Origin: Marinomonas rhizomae
Lineage (GTDB): Bacteria; Pseudomonadota; Gammaproteobacteria; Pseudomonadales; Marinomonadaceae
Direction: 5' to 3'
Length of the DNA stretch: 64,000 nt
Assembly (NCBI RefSeq): GCF_003315485.1
Contig: NZ_QNSE01000002.1
Location: 186,001 to 250,000 of the forward strand
Shown here: positions 20,936-29,228 of the stretch, piece after piece
How the letters are laid out: every line of letters starts with the position of its first letter
How positions within the stretch are numbered: the stretch's first letter is position 1
Made by a program: the position numbers and the translations under genes
The notes under the pieces: generated by a model
The model's database searches: none
Told to the model about the DNA's origin: nothing
The model's input: only the letters and a program-made list of their open reading frames with translations

Positions 20936-22510
20936 GTGGCGGATTTTTTATATAAGGGTGTAGTGGATTGGTTCTTGGATCAGATGTCACAGGAGGCTAT
21001 TGCGCCTGGTGACAAGATGCCATCCTTACGAGCTTTATCGAAACAATTGGGTCTGAGCTTAAATACGGTGATACATGGTTATGAGTTGCTGAGCGAAGAC
21101 CACTGGATCGAATCTCGCCCTAAATCAGGTTACTTTGTTTGTCATCGCAGCGAGACTAAACCTGCGCTGTTATTGGCGGGTGAGGCTTTACGTGAGCTCG
21201 CTAACGATGGGACTAAGCCGGCCTGGTCATGTCTTGCCCACCGTGCTGCCTTGGTGGATCAAAGTGATGTTTTTTTAAGCTCCGCAGCACGTCAGGAGGA
21301 AGAGCATTTACCTGTATTAGGCAAAGGTCATTTGTTGGCTCGTGAAGCTGTGAGTGAACATTTAAAAGGGCTTGGTATCAAAGCGCATGCATCACATCTT
21401 TGGTTAGGGCGTTCGCCTTTGACAATGTTTACTCAAACGGTGCAAACCCTGACCCAACGAGGCGATAATGTATTGGTGCTAACGCCTTGTGACCCTAGAA
21501 TCACGACGACATTACAAAGTTTAGGGCGGCAAGTTATCGCTCTAACCGCTGGCGAGCGTGGCGCTGATTTAGATCTGGTGATTCGTTGTTTACGAGATAA
21601 ATCCATTCGTTTGATTGTATTACCGGGGCAGTTCTCATTCCCTGCTGGTCAGTTGGTGAGTAATTTAAGCTTGCGTCGTTGGTTGGCGATTATTGAAGAA
21701 ACCAAGTTACCAGTCATTGAGTGGGACTTGTGCTCACATTTAGCGTATCGCGCTGGCTCTATGATGACCTATAAATCATTGGACTCTTCCGACCATATTG
21801 TTTATATCGGTGGCGTGGAATCAAAAGGTGTAGATTGCTCTGCAAGCTGGTGTTTGCCAGGTAATCACCAGACTTTATTGGAAGGGGCCTTTTTAGGTGC
21901 AGATATGGCGTTGAGTGATGCGCAACAAATGGCTTTGACTGATGCATTACAGTCAAATAGTAAGCGCTCATTAATGAAACGCGCTAGAGATGTTTGGGCG
22001 AATTCAGAACGCGTAAAAGCGCATTTGGAAACATGTCTTGGCGAGCATGTCAGTTTTGCGGCTAGCAAAGGCGGAATGTCACTTTGGATGCGTTTGTCTA
22101 AGCCATTAGAGATTTCCAGCATGACCGCCTTGTTAGCCAGTTTTCGTCATGCGATCGTGCCCGGCGCTTTAGTAAGCCATGAAGCGGATGCGAATTATTG
22201 GCTAGCAGTTAACGTGACGCTAGACGATGTGGAGCCTTTAGCAAAAGCTTTGGCGGAGCATTTAGTCGTTGATGAAGTTGAGCCGATTATTGAGTCGCTA
22301 GAAGCTGCCATAGAAGAAACCGAAGAACAATCTGTAGAAATTCTTGACCCTGCGGAAGCCGTGGAAGAAAACGAGCAAACAGAAGAGCTTATCGAAGCGA
22401 TAGAAAGTGATTTAGGGCAGCCTGAGAAGGAGGCTAAAAAGTCCCGTAATACCACAACTGAACCGCTTTATAACCCGATGTTGGATCTGATCAACCACGA
22501 TTTTGGTTAA
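20936..22510 (+). CDS. MocR-type GntR regulator with acidic tail
   Basis: The 524-residue protein starts with a GntR winged helix-turn-helix (residues 1-75; GDKMPSLRALSKQLGLSLNTVIHGYELL), joined to an aminotransferase-I-like domain. A lysine in the position of the PLP lysine is present (Lys297 in GGVESKGVDCSASW), so cofactor binding is plausible. The last 85 or so residues are very rich in Glu (for example EETEEQSVEILDPAEAVEENE) and end in NPMLDLINHDFG. The start is a GTG at 20936. It is divergent from csdA by 207 bases; the effector and targets are unknown. Confidence 0.82.
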   Translation: MADFLYKGVVDWFLDQMSQEAIAPGDKMPSLRALSKQLGLSLNTVIHGYELLSEDHWIESRPKSGYFVCHRSETKPALLLAGEALRELANDGTKPAWSCLAHRAALVDQSDVFLSSAARQEEEHLPVLGKGHLLAREAVSEHLKGLGIKAHASHLWLGRSPLTMFTQTVQTLTQRGDNVLVLTPCDPRITTTLQSLGRQVIALTAGERGADLDLVIRCLRDKSIRLIVLPGQFSFPAGQLVSNLSLRRWLAIIEETKLPVIEWDLCSHLAYRAGSMMTYKSLDSSDHIVYIGGVESKGVDCSASWCLPGNHQTLLEGAFLGADMALSDAQQMALTDALQSNSKRSLMKRARDVWANSERVKAHLETCLGEHVSFAASKGGMSLWMRLSKPLEISSMTALLASFRHAIVPGALVSHEADANYWLAVNVTLDDVEPLAKALAEHLVVDEVEPIIESLEAAIEETEEQSVEILDPAEAVEENEQTEELIEAIESDLGQPEKEAKKSRNTTTEPLYNPMLDLINHDFG

Positions 22511-22530
22511 ACAGAGTCGAAGTAATTCAA

Positions 22531-22553
22531 GGCGCTATGACAGCGCCTTTTTT
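22531..22553 (+). terminator. Intrinsic terminator after the MocR-type gene
   Basis: GGCGCT (22531-22536) and AGCGCC (22542-22547) form a short GC-rich stem followed by six T residues (22548-22553). The hairpin overlaps the last codons of the convergent DsbA-family gene, whose stop lies at 22535-22537. Confidence 0.75.
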
Positions 22554-23161
22554 ATCGCATTTAGCATGTTTATATGGTCTTTGTAATCTAAGGGAATAGG
22601 TATGAGCCTATCTCCAATCAGTAAGGCCAGAGATGGAAATGAGTTCAAGCCAAGGCGCCGAGCGAGCTCTATTTCTTCTTCCAGTAAATGTTCATTTTGC
22701 ACATGCTGCATGCTCTTTTGAAAACCATCGGCATTCATGCCTATTTGTTCAGCGCATTCAATTAAGGTATTAATATCTGATGGGTTTTTGGCTTTTAGAT
22801 AATATGCCTCTTGGATGGCGTGATACATCTCTTCTTCTAAGCCTGTGTCTCTGGCGACATAGCAGGCTCTGCAGGCCGGATACGTTGAGCGTCGCGGTGC
22901 GGCTGTTCTCCAGAAGTCGAAGTTAAATTCCGTACCTAGAGTGTTTTGAATATTCTTCCATGTTGCTTCTAGTTTGCCTTTCATTTCATCTGGCATGGCA
23001 ATATCAGAATCAATCGCAAGACCACCCAGCATGGGTTGAATAGCTAATTGATCTGCATCGACCAAATCTTGTAGTGCTTTTTGTAGCTTGGTCCAAGTCG
23101 GGCGAAATCCCCAACACCAGCTGCACATTGGGTCGTAGCAGTAAATCAGTGTGGCAGTCAT
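22535..23161 (-). CDS. DsbA-family thioredoxin-fold oxidoreductase
   Basis: The 208-residue protein has the thioredoxin-fold active site CSWC at residues 13-16 in YCYDPMCSWCWGFRP, followed by an all-helical insertion and a cis-Pro region (LNSFPSLALLIG). This is the layout of the FrnE/2-hydroxychromene-isomerase-like DsbA group. There is no signal peptide, so it is expected in the cytoplasm, unlike DsbA itself. It could reduce or isomerise disulfides or act on glutathione conjugates; the substrate is not evident. It is a single gene between two terminators. Confidence 0.85.
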   Translation of the reverse strand: MTATLIYCYDPMCSWCWGFRPTWTKLQKALQDLVDADQLAIQPMLGGLAIDSDIAMPDEMKGKLEATWKNIQNTLGTEFNFDFWRTAAPRRSTYPACRACYVARDTGLEEEMYHAIQEAYYLKAKNPSDINTLIECAEQIGMNADGFQKSMQHVQNEHLLEEEIELARRLGLNSFPSLALLIGDRLIPIPLDYKDHINMLNAIKKALS

Positions 23162-23268
23162 GGATAGATCCTATAAAGATAGAAAAAAGCGAGTCCATAA
23201 GGTAACAGTCTTTTTAGTTAGAAAACAGTAACTATCAAAACAACAAACAAAAAAGGATAGGCACAAAA

Positions 23269-23303
23269 AAAACGGCTTCAACACTCAAGTTGAAGCCGTT
23301 TTT
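23269..23303. terminator. Intrinsic terminator after the aromatic aminotransferase gene
   Basis: A 14-base-pair stem (23269-23282 with 23289-23302) around a six-base loop is flanked by A and T runs on both sides. It can end the minus-strand aminotransferase transcript and would also work in the other direction. Confidence 0.85.
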
Positions 23304-23335
23304 GTTGAATCGCATAATGCTGACTAAATGTGAGC

Positions 23336-24532
23336 CTAGCCCTTTAAAATTGCAGCGATAGCATCACAAAGAGGTTCCATGTTGTCATGCGTCATACCTG
23401 CAACACTAATACGTCCTGAACCAACAATATAAATACCGTACTCTTTACGTAGCTGGGCCACTTGATCTGGTGTTAGACCAGAAAAAGAGAACATGCCTTG
23501 TTGCTGCGATATAAATGAGAAATCTTGGTTAACGCCTTTGATGCGAAGAGTATTTACAAACAAGCTACGCATTTCATGAATGCGAGTTCGCATGGCTTTT
23601 ACTTCATTTTCCCATAGAGCGTAAAGCTCAGGGTCATTCAGAATCTCGGCAACAACGGCGGAACCGTGAGAAGGTGGGTTGGAATAATTAGTACGAATAC
23701 AGCGTTTGATCTGTGTGAAGACGGTTTCAGCTTGCTCGGCTGTTTCGCACAAAACTGTCAAAGCGCCAACGCGTTCGTTGTATAGACCGAAATTCTTCGA
23801 GAACGAACTGGCAATGAGCATCTCTGGCACGTGCTCTAAGAAAGTACGTAAGCCCTGAGCATCTTCTTGTACGCCTTGACCAAAACCTTGGTAAGCAAAG
23901 TCAAACAATGGCAAGAAGCCTTGTTTGCTGCATAGCTTCGCTAATTGATACCACTGTTCTGGCGTTGGATCTATGCCAGTTGGGTTGTGACAGCAACCAT
24001 GAAACAACACCACATCACCCTCAGGAACTTGAGACAAACTGGCAAGCATGGCTTCAAAGTCTAAAGATTTGTTATCAGCATCGTAGTAAGCGTAGCTGCC
24101 AACTTCTAACCCAACGGATTGAAAGACCGACTGATGGTTAGCCCAAGTTGGATTACTTACCCAAATAGTTGCTTCTGGTAAGTGTTTTTTTATGAATTCT
24201 GCTGCGACGCGTAATGCGCCTGTACCGCCAGGAGTGTGGGCTGTTTGAGCAAGCTGTTTGGTAATAATATTGTGGTTTTTACCAAATAAAAGCGTTTGCA
24301 CGGCAGATCGATAAGCGGGTGCGCCTTCGATACTTAAATAGCTTTTGGTTTTTTCTTGAGTCAACAAACGTTCTTCTGCTTGTTTGACTGATTGTAAGAT
24401 AGGCGTATTGCCTAGTTCATCTTTGTAAACGCCAACACCCAAATTAATTTTATTGGGATTTTGATCTTTTTTGTAAGCGTCATTCAGACCAAGAATTGGA
24501 TCTGCCGGAGCAGCTTGAATATGTTCAAACAT
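23336..24532 (-). CDS. tyrB: Aromatic/aspartate aminotransferase
   Basis: The 398-residue class I aminotransferase has the PLP lysine Lys246 in [15 protein letters not shown] and the substrate-binding segment [13 protein letters not shown]. The opening [22 protein letters not shown] is shared by AspC and TyrB. It interconverts aromatic amino acids, aspartate or glutamate with their 2-oxo acids. Sequence alone does not separate TyrB from AspC firmly, so the symbol is tentative. It is a single gene with its own terminator downstream. Confidence 0.85.
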   Translation of the reverse strand: MFEHIQAAPADPILGLNDAYKKDQNPNKINLGVGVYKDELGNTPILQSVKQAEERLLTQEKTKSYLSIEGAPAYRSAVQTLLFGKNHNIITKQLAQTAHTPGGTGALRVAAEFIKKHLPEATIWVSNPTWANHQSVFQSVGLEVGSYAYYDADNKSLDFEAMLASLSQVPEGDVVLFHGCCHNPTGIDPTPEQWYQLAKLCSKQGFLPLFDFAYQGFGQGVQEDAQGLRTFLEHVPEMLIASSFSKNFGLYNERVGALTVLCETAEQAETVFTQIKRCIRTNYSNPPSHGSAVVAEILNDPELYALWENEVKAMRTRIHEMRSLFVNTLRIKGVNQDFSFISQQQGMFSFSGLTPDQVAQLRKEYGIYIVGSGRISVAGMTHDNMEPLCDAIAAILKG

Positions 24533-24831
24533 GGTAACTCCCCCAAGAGGGTTATTTTCTTTTTTTATTATGGATTAGAAGATATAAAAATCAGACCGTA
24601 TGGTACTCCAACACGTGAGTAACCGCTATAAGTTGGCGAAAAAGGGCAAGAATTAACTATATAAAACGTCGTCGCTTATTATAAATAAAGCCGTTTCTGA
24701 GGGCGAAAGAGTAATGTCACAACGCTTTGGTTGCTGAATGGAGAGTTGTGGAGTGAAAAAGATACTCGACCTAACTCGATAGCTAGGTCGTACTTAGTTC
24801 ACTATGACGCTCAATTAATCAGGCGGTGACG
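24533..24831. other. Intergenic region upstream of the aminotransferase gene
   Basis: About 300 bases without a credible gene. It holds the presumed promoter of the minus-strand aminotransferase gene and a stem of CGACCTA (24767-24773) with TAGGTCG (24784-24790). Read on the minus strand, a short T-run follows that stem, so it is a plausible terminator for the small gene at 24832-25026. I see no RNA gene here. Confidence 0.5.
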
Positions 24832-25026
24832 TTAATCGTCCCAGCCGTTTGAGATGTCGTGGTGCAAACGTTTTTCTTCTAAATGCTGCTCAATGGCACG
24901 CCTAGCTTTTAGCATACGTGCCGCGTCTTCCTTCTGATTACGCTCTTTTGTTTCATTATCCAAGCTAATGGAAGCATGCATTATGTCGGTTTTTACTTCA
25001 GTTAATGTTTCCGCAAAATCGCTCAT
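24832..25026 (-). CDS. Small charged protein, PA3496-like (tentative)
   Basis: From the ATG at 25026 the product is 64 residues, hydrophilic and helical, with KEDAARMLKARRAIEQHLEEKRLHHDISNGWDD at its end. The RRAIExxxExKRL pattern recalls a family of short gammaproteobacterial proteins of unknown role often labelled PA3496 family. I recall this from memory and have not verified it. A GGGTATAACG leader (AGGG eight bases before the ATG) supports this start over the longer frame from 25056. There is no signal peptide or membrane segment. It is divergent from uvrD. Confidence 0.6.
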   Translation of the reverse strand: MSDFAETLTEVKTDIMHASISLDNETKERNQKEDAARMLKARRAIEQHLEEKRLHHDISNGWDD

Positions 25027-25210
25027 CGTTATACCCTTTTGGACGTTCGACGACATTGAAGTGCATAGATCACTGTCATCGACAGTTAAAAAAAGTCAAA
25101 ATAGACAGACAACGTATTTTCAAGCTAATAAAAAACCCAAATAGATTAAAAATCAATCTATTTTTACGCGTTTTTTGTGACAAATTTATTAATTATTATG
25201 GCGGAATGTA

Positions 25211-27424
25211 ATGGACGTTTCTTTTATCCTCGACTCATTGAATGACAAACAGCGTGAAGCCGTCGCAGCGCCTCTGCAGAATAGCCTTGTTTTGGCTGGC
25301 GCTGGGTCAGGAAAAACCCGAGTCCTAGTGCACCGTATCGCCTGGTTGATGCATGCTTACGAGTTATCGCCTTACAGCCTGATGGCCGTAACTTTTACCA
25401 ACAAAGCTGCTCGTGAGATGCAAGGTCGTATTGAACAGTTAGTGGGAGTTCCGCCACAAGGCATGTGGGTTGGTACTTTCCACGGTCTGGCGCATCGGTT
25501 ATTGCGTGCTCATTGGCGTGATGCTGGACTAAAAGAAAACTTCCAGATCATGGACAGTGACGATCAGCTGCGATTAATCAAACGCATCATGCGTGAGCTG
25601 AATATCGACGATACTCGCTGGCCGCCAAAGCAAGTTTCTTGGTTTATTAATGCACAAAAAGATGAAGGCCGCCGTGCGGCTCATGTTCCAGACAGTCACG
25701 ACCCTTTCTCAAAAGGCATGCGCGAGCTTTATTATCATTATGAAGAAGCCTGTGAACGTGGCGGATTATTGGATTTCGGCGAATTGTTATTGCGTGCACA
25801 CGAACTGATGCTGAGTACGCCTGCGTTGTTGCGTCATTATCAAGACCGATTTCGCCATGTGTTGGTGGACGAGTTTCAAGATACCAACACCATTCAATAC
25901 GCGTGGTTGCGCATCATGGTGGGCAGTGAAGGTACGATTACGGCGGTGGGCGATGATGACCAGTCTATTTATGGCTGGCGTGGCGCGAAAATTGAAAATA
26001 TTCAAAACTTCACCAAAGATTTTAAAGACGTAGGCACCATACGTTTGGAGCAAAACTACCGCTCAACAGGTCACATTCTTAAAGCAGCCAATGGCTTGAT
26101 TAAACACAATGATGATCGTTTGGGGAAGGAACTTTGGACAGACAGCGGCGAAGGCGATCCAATCTCGCTTTATGCAGGTTTTAACGAGCAGGACGAAGCT
26201 CGTTTTATCATCGGTATTATCAAACAATGGCGCGATAAGGGAACCTCTTTGACTGACATGGCGATTCTTTATCGCTCCAATGCACAGTCTCGTGTTATTG
26301 AGGAATGCCTAGTTAGGGAACAGATTGCTTATAGAATTTACGGTGGACACAGATTCTATGATCGTCTTGAGATCAAAAATGCCTTGGCTTACGCGCGTTT
26401 GGCGCTCGACCCAAATGATGACGGCGCGATGGAACGAGTGATCAACGTGCCACCTCGCGGTATTGGTGAGCGTAGCATTGGTACTTTGCGTGAAATCGCT
26501 CGTGATAACGGCTGTTCTATGTGGCAAGCCGCGCAGGAAGTAGTGCGTCAGTCCTTGATGCCCGGTCGTGCGACCAATGCGATTAAGGTATTTTTACACC
26601 TCATTGAAGGCTTGAGCACGACTGTGCAGCAACCGGATCTGAACCTGAATGATATTTTCGAGCAGATTATTGAAGAAGCGGGCTTGATTCCTTTCCATGA
26701 GAAAGAAAAAGGCGAGAAGGGCGAAGCGCGTATCGAAAACTTAAAAGAGTTGGTTGGTGCGGCTGGTGGATTCAGTTGGAGTGATGAAGACGAAGAATTT
26801 AGCTCGCCGCTAATGGCGTTCTTGGATAAAGCGGTATTGGATGCAGGCGATGCGCAAGCGGATGAATACCAAGACGCGGTGCAGCTGATGACATTGCATT
26901 CGGCGAAAGGTCTAGAGTTCCCATTGGTGTTCTTAACGGGTGTAGAAGAAAATATTTTCCCAAACAAGATGTCTTTTGAAGAACCAGGTCGACTCGAAGA
27001 AGAACGTCGTCTTTGCTACGTGGGCATTACTCGCGCGATGGAAAAACTGTACATCACCTATGCGGAATCTCGTCGTTTGTTCGGTAGTGAATCGTTTAAC
27101 AGTCCTTCGCGCTTTATCAAAGAGTTGCCACCGGAATGCTTAGAAGAAGTACGTCTTCGCTCTCAAGTCAGCCGTCCTGTGTCTTTGCAGCGTCCTGATT
27201 ACAATTTTGAAAAGAACAAACTGCAAAACAGTAATGTGTTAAACAGTTATAAAGCGCCAGAAGTCACGGTGAATATGGGCGATCGAGTGAATCATCCGGT
27301 GTTTGGTGAAGGTTTGGTAATCAACTACGAAGGCCAAGGCCCACAAGCACGCGTTCAGGTTAACTTCGACGACGAAGGCACCAAATGGCTGGTATTGTCG
27401 TTTGCTAAACTGGAAGTGCTATAG
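25211..27424 (+). CDS. uvrD: DNA helicase II
   Basis: The 737-residue superfamily 1A 3'-5' helicase acts in mismatch repair and nucleotide-excision repair. The opening MDVSFILDSLNDKQREAVAAP is close to E. coli UvrD rather than Rep. Walker A is GAGSGKT at 30-36. Motif II is VDEFQDTN, motif III GDDDQSIYGWRGA and motif VI YVGITRAMEKL. The C-terminal Tudor-like segment that binds RNA polymerase is present (VNMGDRVNHPVFGEGLVINYEG). Length is close to E. coli (720). It is a single gene. Confidence 0.96.
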   Translation: MDVSFILDSLNDKQREAVAAPLQNSLVLAGAGSGKTRVLVHRIAWLMHAYELSPYSLMAVTFTNKAAREMQGRIEQLVGVPPQGMWVGTFHGLAHRLLRAHWRDAGLKENFQIMDSDDQLRLIKRIMRELNIDDTRWPPKQVSWFINAQKDEGRRAAHVPDSHDPFSKGMRELYYHYEEACERGGLLDFGELLLRAHELMLSTPALLRHYQDRFRHVLVDEFQDTNTIQYAWLRIMVGSEGTITAVGDDDQSIYGWRGAKIENIQNFTKDFKDVGTIRLEQNYRSTGHILKAANGLIKHNDDRLGKELWTDSGEGDPISLYAGFNEQDEARFIIGIIKQWRDKGTSLTDMAILYRSNAQSRVIEECLVREQIAYRIYGGHRFYDRLEIKNALAYARLALDPNDDGAMERVINVPPRGIGERSIGTLREIARDNGCSMWQAAQEVVRQSLMPGRATNAIKVFLHLIEGLSTTVQQPDLNLNDIFEQIIEEAGLIPFHEKEKGEKGEARIENLKELVGAAGGFSWSDEDEEFSSPLMAFLDKAVLDAGDAQADEYQDAVQLMTLHSAKGLEFPLVFLTGVEENIFPNKMSFEEPGRLEEERRLCYVGITRAMEKLYITYAESRRLFGSESFNSPSRFIKELPPECLEEVRLRSQVSRPVSLQRPDYNFEKNKLQNSNVLNSYKAPEVTVNMGDRVNHPVFGEGLVINYEGQGPQARVQVNFDDEGTKWLVLSFAKLEVL

Positions 27425-27441
27425 GCTTTAAGTATTCGAGG

Positions 27442-27468
27442 GATCACCTGCATAGATTGTAGGTGATC
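27442..27468 (+). terminator. Stem-loop after uvrD
   Basis: GATCACCT (27442-27449) pairs with AGGTGATC (27461-27468). Only a weak T-containing sequence follows (TCTTC), so as an intrinsic terminator it is marginal. Its right arm runs directly into the longer inverted repeat that starts at 27466. Confidence 0.5.
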
Positions 27469-27557
27469 TCTTCACGTTTACCCAATTTGCTTGCGCCAGT
27501 CTCCCCTCGTACCTCGGGTGCGACGCGTCAGTGCAAATTAGGTAAACGTGAAGAGAT
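27466..27557. repeat. 92-bp element with 25-bp inverted ends
   Basis: The 25 bases at 27466-27490 are the reverse complement of 27533-27557 with a single mismatch. They enclose a 42-base GC-richer centre (27491-27532). The element lies between uvrD and a DUF2971 gene at the edge of a small accessory patch. It could be a miniature mobile or REP-like repeat, or a strong transcription barrier. Only one copy was seen in this window, and no transposase is present. Confidence 0.7.
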
Positions 27558-27562
27558 TAAAC

Positions 27563-28465
27563 TCATTTATATTCATTGAAAAAAACTTCGAATCGATCTG
27601 GATCCTTTTCCGCTTTCACTGTTCTCAAAAATTTCTGATCGTAAGAGCTCCAAAATATTTTTGGATCTGAATCTTGAAGTGATTGCTTTAATGCATCTAT
27701 TTTGGTGTTTAAACCTAAGATTAATTTATTTAAGCTTCGGGGAGCGAGTGTAATGCCAAAAATAAAACCGTTTTCATTGCTATTTCTAAAAACATCCTCC
27801 CAAAAACTGTTGTCGAGAACAATGCTTCCCTCAAATAGAGTACTGGCGTTAAAAATACCATTTTCTATTTTTGGGCTATCGATGCCTTTTTGCTTTAATA
27901 GCGCCATACCTTCTTCGTTTTTAGTGTCGACATACACTCTATTGGCGCTAGTAAAAGGGATGATATATCGCCACTCCTTTTCGTACATCCATTCGTCGGA
28001 TTTTGTTAAGTAGTAGTGTTTCGAAATTTCTTGAACAGAGGTCGCCATAAATGAACCATTATAAGGACGCTTTTTTCGGTAATTAACTTTGTCGAACATT
28101 GCATCAGAGCTTGTTGCTATGTGGGCTACATTGAATAATTGAAAAGGATCTAATTTATCAATATCCAATTCTATTACAATGCCTTGATGATCTTCAGCAT
28201 AGTGAGACCACATCAATAGGTTATCTGGTGATTCGGTTAATGAAATAACACCATGTCCATCCATAAATTCACTTAATTTTCTAGCAAAACCATTTCCTAA
28301 AGGGTTGTTATGCGCTATAGCAAGTTGCCCTAGTGATTGTGTAGTTGTTTCAGTGATAGAAACTTCAAAGGGGTCGTTTAGTCCTGACCTTGGTGTGATC
28401 CTTAACCAAGGGTCTTCTAGGAACTTTGGAGAAACGGATTTTGATAAATATTTATATAATTTCAT
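27563..28465 (-). CDS. DUF2971-family protein
   Basis: The 300-residue soluble protein begins KLYKYLSKSVSPKFLEDPWLRITPRSGLNDPFEVS and continues with LTESPDNLLMWSHYAEDHQGIVIELD and KSDEWMYEKEWRYI. These are the recurring blocks of DUF2971 proteins (LYKY, NDPFE, MWSHYA..H.G, YEKEWR). The biochemical role is unknown to me; members are patchily distributed and often near mobile or defence genes. It lies just downstream of a toxin-antitoxin pair on the same strand (70 bases away) and next to an inverted-repeat element, which suggests acquisition as accessory DNA. Confidence 0.8.
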   Translation of the reverse strand: MKLYKYLSKSVSPKFLEDPWLRITPRSGLNDPFEVSITETTTQSLGQLAIAHNNPLGNGFARKLSEFMDGHGVISLTESPDNLLMWSHYAEDHQGIVIELDIDKLDPFQLFNVAHIATSSDAMFDKVNYRKKRPYNGSFMATSVQEISKHYYLTKSDEWMYEKEWRYIIPFTSANRVYVDTKNEEGMALLKQKGIDSPKIENGIFNASTLFEGSIVLDNSFWEDVFRNSNENGFIFGITLAPRSLNKLILGLNTKIDALKQSLQDSDPKIFWSSYDQKFLRTVKAEKDPDRFEVFFNEYK

Positions 28466-28535
28466 AGCTAGGACGGTTACCCCAAAAATATATTTATAAG
28501 AAGTCTAATTTAGGAAAACTATGGTTACTGTAGGT

Positions 28536-28817
28536 TTAACGTTCACCCTCAAGTCCATGCCAGACACGAAGTACGATGATTGTTTCTTTGTGAATGGAAT
28601 AACGCACAATGTAATTGCCAAATACCATATCTCTTACTGTTTCTGGCGACGGCGCTAATTTAACGGTAGTCCCGACATGAGGGAAATCCACGAGTAGGTT
28701 TACTTTATTAATAAGTTCTTGTGCTACTCGTAACGCTGAATTTGGGTTGTGTTTGGCTATAAAATCACGCAACCGTTTTAAGTCGTTAATGGCTTCTTCC
28801 GTGTAAACCAGTTTCAT
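28536..28817 (-). CDS. ParE/RelE-superfamily toxin
   Basis: The 93-residue protein has the ParE-type fold signature: LVYTEEAINDLKRLRDFIAKHNPNSALRVAQELI, then a FPHVGTTV turn and the C-terminal strand pair YIVRYSIHKETIIVLRVWHGLEGER. ParE members poison DNA gyrase and RelE members cleave mRNA on the ribosome. The RVWHG ending and the long first helix favour ParE. The ATG shares a base with the stop of the antitoxin gene (TAATG), the usual translational coupling. Confidence 0.87.
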   Translation of the reverse strand: MKLVYTEEAINDLKRLRDFIAKHNPNSALRVAQELINKVNLLVDFPHVGTTVKLAPSPETVRDMVFGNYIVRYSIHKETIIVLRVWHGLEGER

Positions 28818-29086
28818 TATTTTACCCTCGGTGCATCCTGTTCGTTATCTGTTCCCCAGCTGTTTAGCCATTCGTGAACTTCTTCATCCGCAACTACTTT
28901 TCCTTTTGCAGCGGATTCCATCGCCTCTAGAGTTTGTTGCCAACGTTCTTGTTCTAACTGCTGTTTTTCAAGATATTCAACTAGAGCCTGATTGATTATC
29001 CAACCTTTGCTGCGTTGTAGTTTTTTGGCAAAAATCTCTAAGCGCTGTTCAGTATCATCTTGTAGTCTTACTGTCGTGACACTCAT
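28817..29086 (-). CDS. Ribbon-helix-helix antitoxin
   Basis: The 89-residue protein opens with a ribbon-helix-helix domain (VTTVRLQDDTEQRLEIFAKKLQRSKGWIINQALVEYLEKQ, residues 3-42) that should bind the operator as a dimer. An acidic C-terminal tail follows (EEVHEWLNSWGTDNEQDA), likely to wrap the toxin. It is the first gene of a two-gene toxin-antitoxin operon, with the ParE-like toxin gene overlapping its stop. Autoregulation at the AT-rich upstream region (29087-29228) is expected from the family. Confidence 0.85.
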   Translation of the reverse strand: MSVTTVRLQDDTEQRLEIFAKKLQRSKGWIINQALVEYLEKQQLEQERWQQTLEAMESAAKGKVVADEEVHEWLNSWGTDNEQDAPRVK

Positions 29087-29228
29087 ATCATTTACACTCT
29101 CGTTTATAATTTAAAATACACTGTAATACATTATAGTTTAGTTTGTATTTTTTTTAATTGCGGCAAATTTTTTAAATTGGCTGTAGACTATTTAGAGTTG
29201 TAAGTATTTAGTTATTTAGGAGTGTGGC

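Noticed and set aside
27466-27557. Integron attC site
   Set aside because: The long inverted repeat lacks recognisable GTTRRRY and RYYYAAC core sites, and no integrase is present.
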